From positions 62,001 through 126,000 of the forward strand of contig NZ_JAPDOK010000009.1 in the NCBI RefSeq assembly GCF_026013415.1: DNA of 64,000 nucleotides, given 5' to 3'. This stretch comes from Sphingomonas caeni. Lineage in GTDB: Bacteria > Pseudomonadota > Alphaproteobacteria > Sphingomonadales > Sphingomonadaceae. Below are positions 63,332 to 64,000 of the stretch, piece after piece; position 1 is the stretch's first letter; each line of letters begins with the position of its first letter. The position numbers were made by a program, and so were the translations under genes. The notes under the pieces are model-generated. The model saw nothing but the letters and a program-made list of their open reading frames with translations. It was not told the origin of the DNA and did not search any database.

Positions 63332-64000
63332 TCAGGTGAGCGCGGGCAGGTCGAGCCAGACGGTCCACAGCTTGGCGATGTCGCCGAGCGGGGTGCCGCT
63401 GACCAGCGCGAAGGCCGCACGCGCCTCCTCCTTGCGGCCGAGGCCCACCAGCGCGACGCCGCGGTGCAGGTTGATCGCGTTCGCATCGGCACCGCCCTTG
63501 GCCAAGGCCTGGTCGTAGACCGCAAGCGCGCGGGCATAATTGCCCGAGGAGAGGAAGGCATCGCCCACCAGCGCGGTTTCCTTGCCGTCCTTGGCCTGGG
63601 CGAGCTGGGTCTCGAGCGGCGTGTCGGTCCTGATCGCCGTCTGCGCGCCCGTGTACATTCTCGCGAAATCGGCGTCGTTCGCGGGGACCTTGCCGGCCTT
63701 GCGGCCCTCGTCGATCACCGAGACCGCTTCCCAGGGCAGGCCCGATTCGATCGCTGCCTTGGCATAGTTGAAATAATCGGCCTGATCGGCCAGCGCCCCG
63801 GTCGCGCGCATCATGCGGAACAGATCCATCTTCTCGCGCTTGCCGAGCTCGACCTTCGCGACATTGGCGCTTTCGCGATAGAGCGCGATCATCCGGTGCC
63901 AGTTGGCGAGCGTCGGAAAATCCTTGACGATCCGCATCATCCACACTGCCGAAGCCGTGCGGTCGCCGCTCTTGTAGACGCGGGAAAAGGCCCATTCGTA
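63332..64000 (-). CDS. TPR-like repeat protein (5' part cut by window edge)
   Basis: The visible 222 residues have helix pairs typical of tetratricopeptide-like repeats: 'ALVGDAFLSSGNYARALAVY', 'INLHRGVALVGLGRKEEARA' and 'AKAAIESGLPWEAVSVIDEG'. The frame stays open to the window edge, so the N-terminus and any signal sequence are missing. Function cannot be determined. Confidence 0.75.
   Translation of the reverse strand, partial: YEWAFSRVYKSGDRTASAVWMMRIVKDFPTLANWHRMIALYRESANVAKVELGKREKMDLFRMMRATGALADQADYFNYAKAAIESGLPWEAVSVIDEGRKAGKVPANDADFARMYTGAQTAIRTDTPLETQLAQAKDGKETALVGDAFLSSGNYARALAVYDQALAKGGADANAINLHRGVALVGLGRKEEARAAFALVSGTPLGDIAKLWTVWLDLPALT

Overview
The window is a continuous stretch of GC-rich alphaproteobacterial chromosome, and everything points to Sphingomonadales, most likely Sphingomonas or a close relative. 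The main evidence is the dusB-ntrB-ntrC-ntrY-ntrX-hfq-hflX block, an Hfq made of two Sm domains in one chain (known from Zymomonas, also Sphingomonadales), a fused ispDF, a short HWE/HisKA_2-type kinase, an hdaA-ppk1-ppx operon and small dispersed palindromic repeats. No rRNA, CRISPR array, prophage or complete insertion sequence was seen.

Layout. 1-5.3 kb: end of a Phd/YefM antitoxin gene with a palindromic operator, a cation/proton antiporter, an isolated flavin-dependent halogenase, a kinase/receiver pair and tRNA-Ser. 5.4-14.1 kb: a cell-wall and housekeeping run (MltB-like transglycosylase, RlpA/SPOR lipoprotein, D,D-carboxypeptidase, holB, metG, tatD, MBL hydrolase). 14.2-25.6 kb: mazG, then on the minus strand the nitrogen/redox signalling and RNA-chaperone block. 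25.9-35.7 kb: ispDF, cinA, a COQ10/RatA-like protein, lipA, carbonic anhydrase with a His-rich membrane partner, ppk2, aspS and rnd. 35.7-43.9 kb: an I78 inhibitor lipoprotein, the heavy-metal-domain/hdaA/ppk1/ppx operon, and purM-purN. 44-48.7 kb: a 275-bp terminal-inverted-repeat element, an EEP hydrolase plus patatin pair, and small exported proteins. 48.7-54 kb: a GNAT/M28 pair, an AT-richer accessory patch carrying a displaced copy of the ettA 3' end, a Uma2 nuclease, and ettA. 54-64 kb: an M28 peptidase, an Ala/Asn-rich lipoprotein, an AmpR-like regulator opposite an alpha/beta-hydrolase, two tRNAs with matching trailers, a deacetylase-kinase operon, an Lrp regulator and an edge-truncated repeat protein.

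How the genes work together. Most are core functions: peptidoglycan remodelling, replication and translation, isoprenoid and lipoate synthesis, purine synthesis. Two signalling systems stand out: NtrBC/NtrYX with the tandem Hfq, and polyphosphate turnover (PPK1 and PPX linked to the replication regulator HdaA, PPK2 elsewhere).

Best leads. (1) The double-domain Hfq, with asymmetric RNA-binding residues. (2) An NtrX that lacks the sigma-54 contact loop. (3) A displaced, diverged ettA 3' end, 1.28 kb from intact ettA, next to atypical DNA. (4) Intergenic palindromes that have become parts of genes: a Shine-Dalgarno, a stop codon and a C-terminal tail. (5) Shared 35-nt trailers after two unrelated tRNAs. 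(6) A hairpin over the ribosome-binding site of dusB. (7) No tmk between the carboxypeptidase gene and holB. No completely new multi-gene system is proven.
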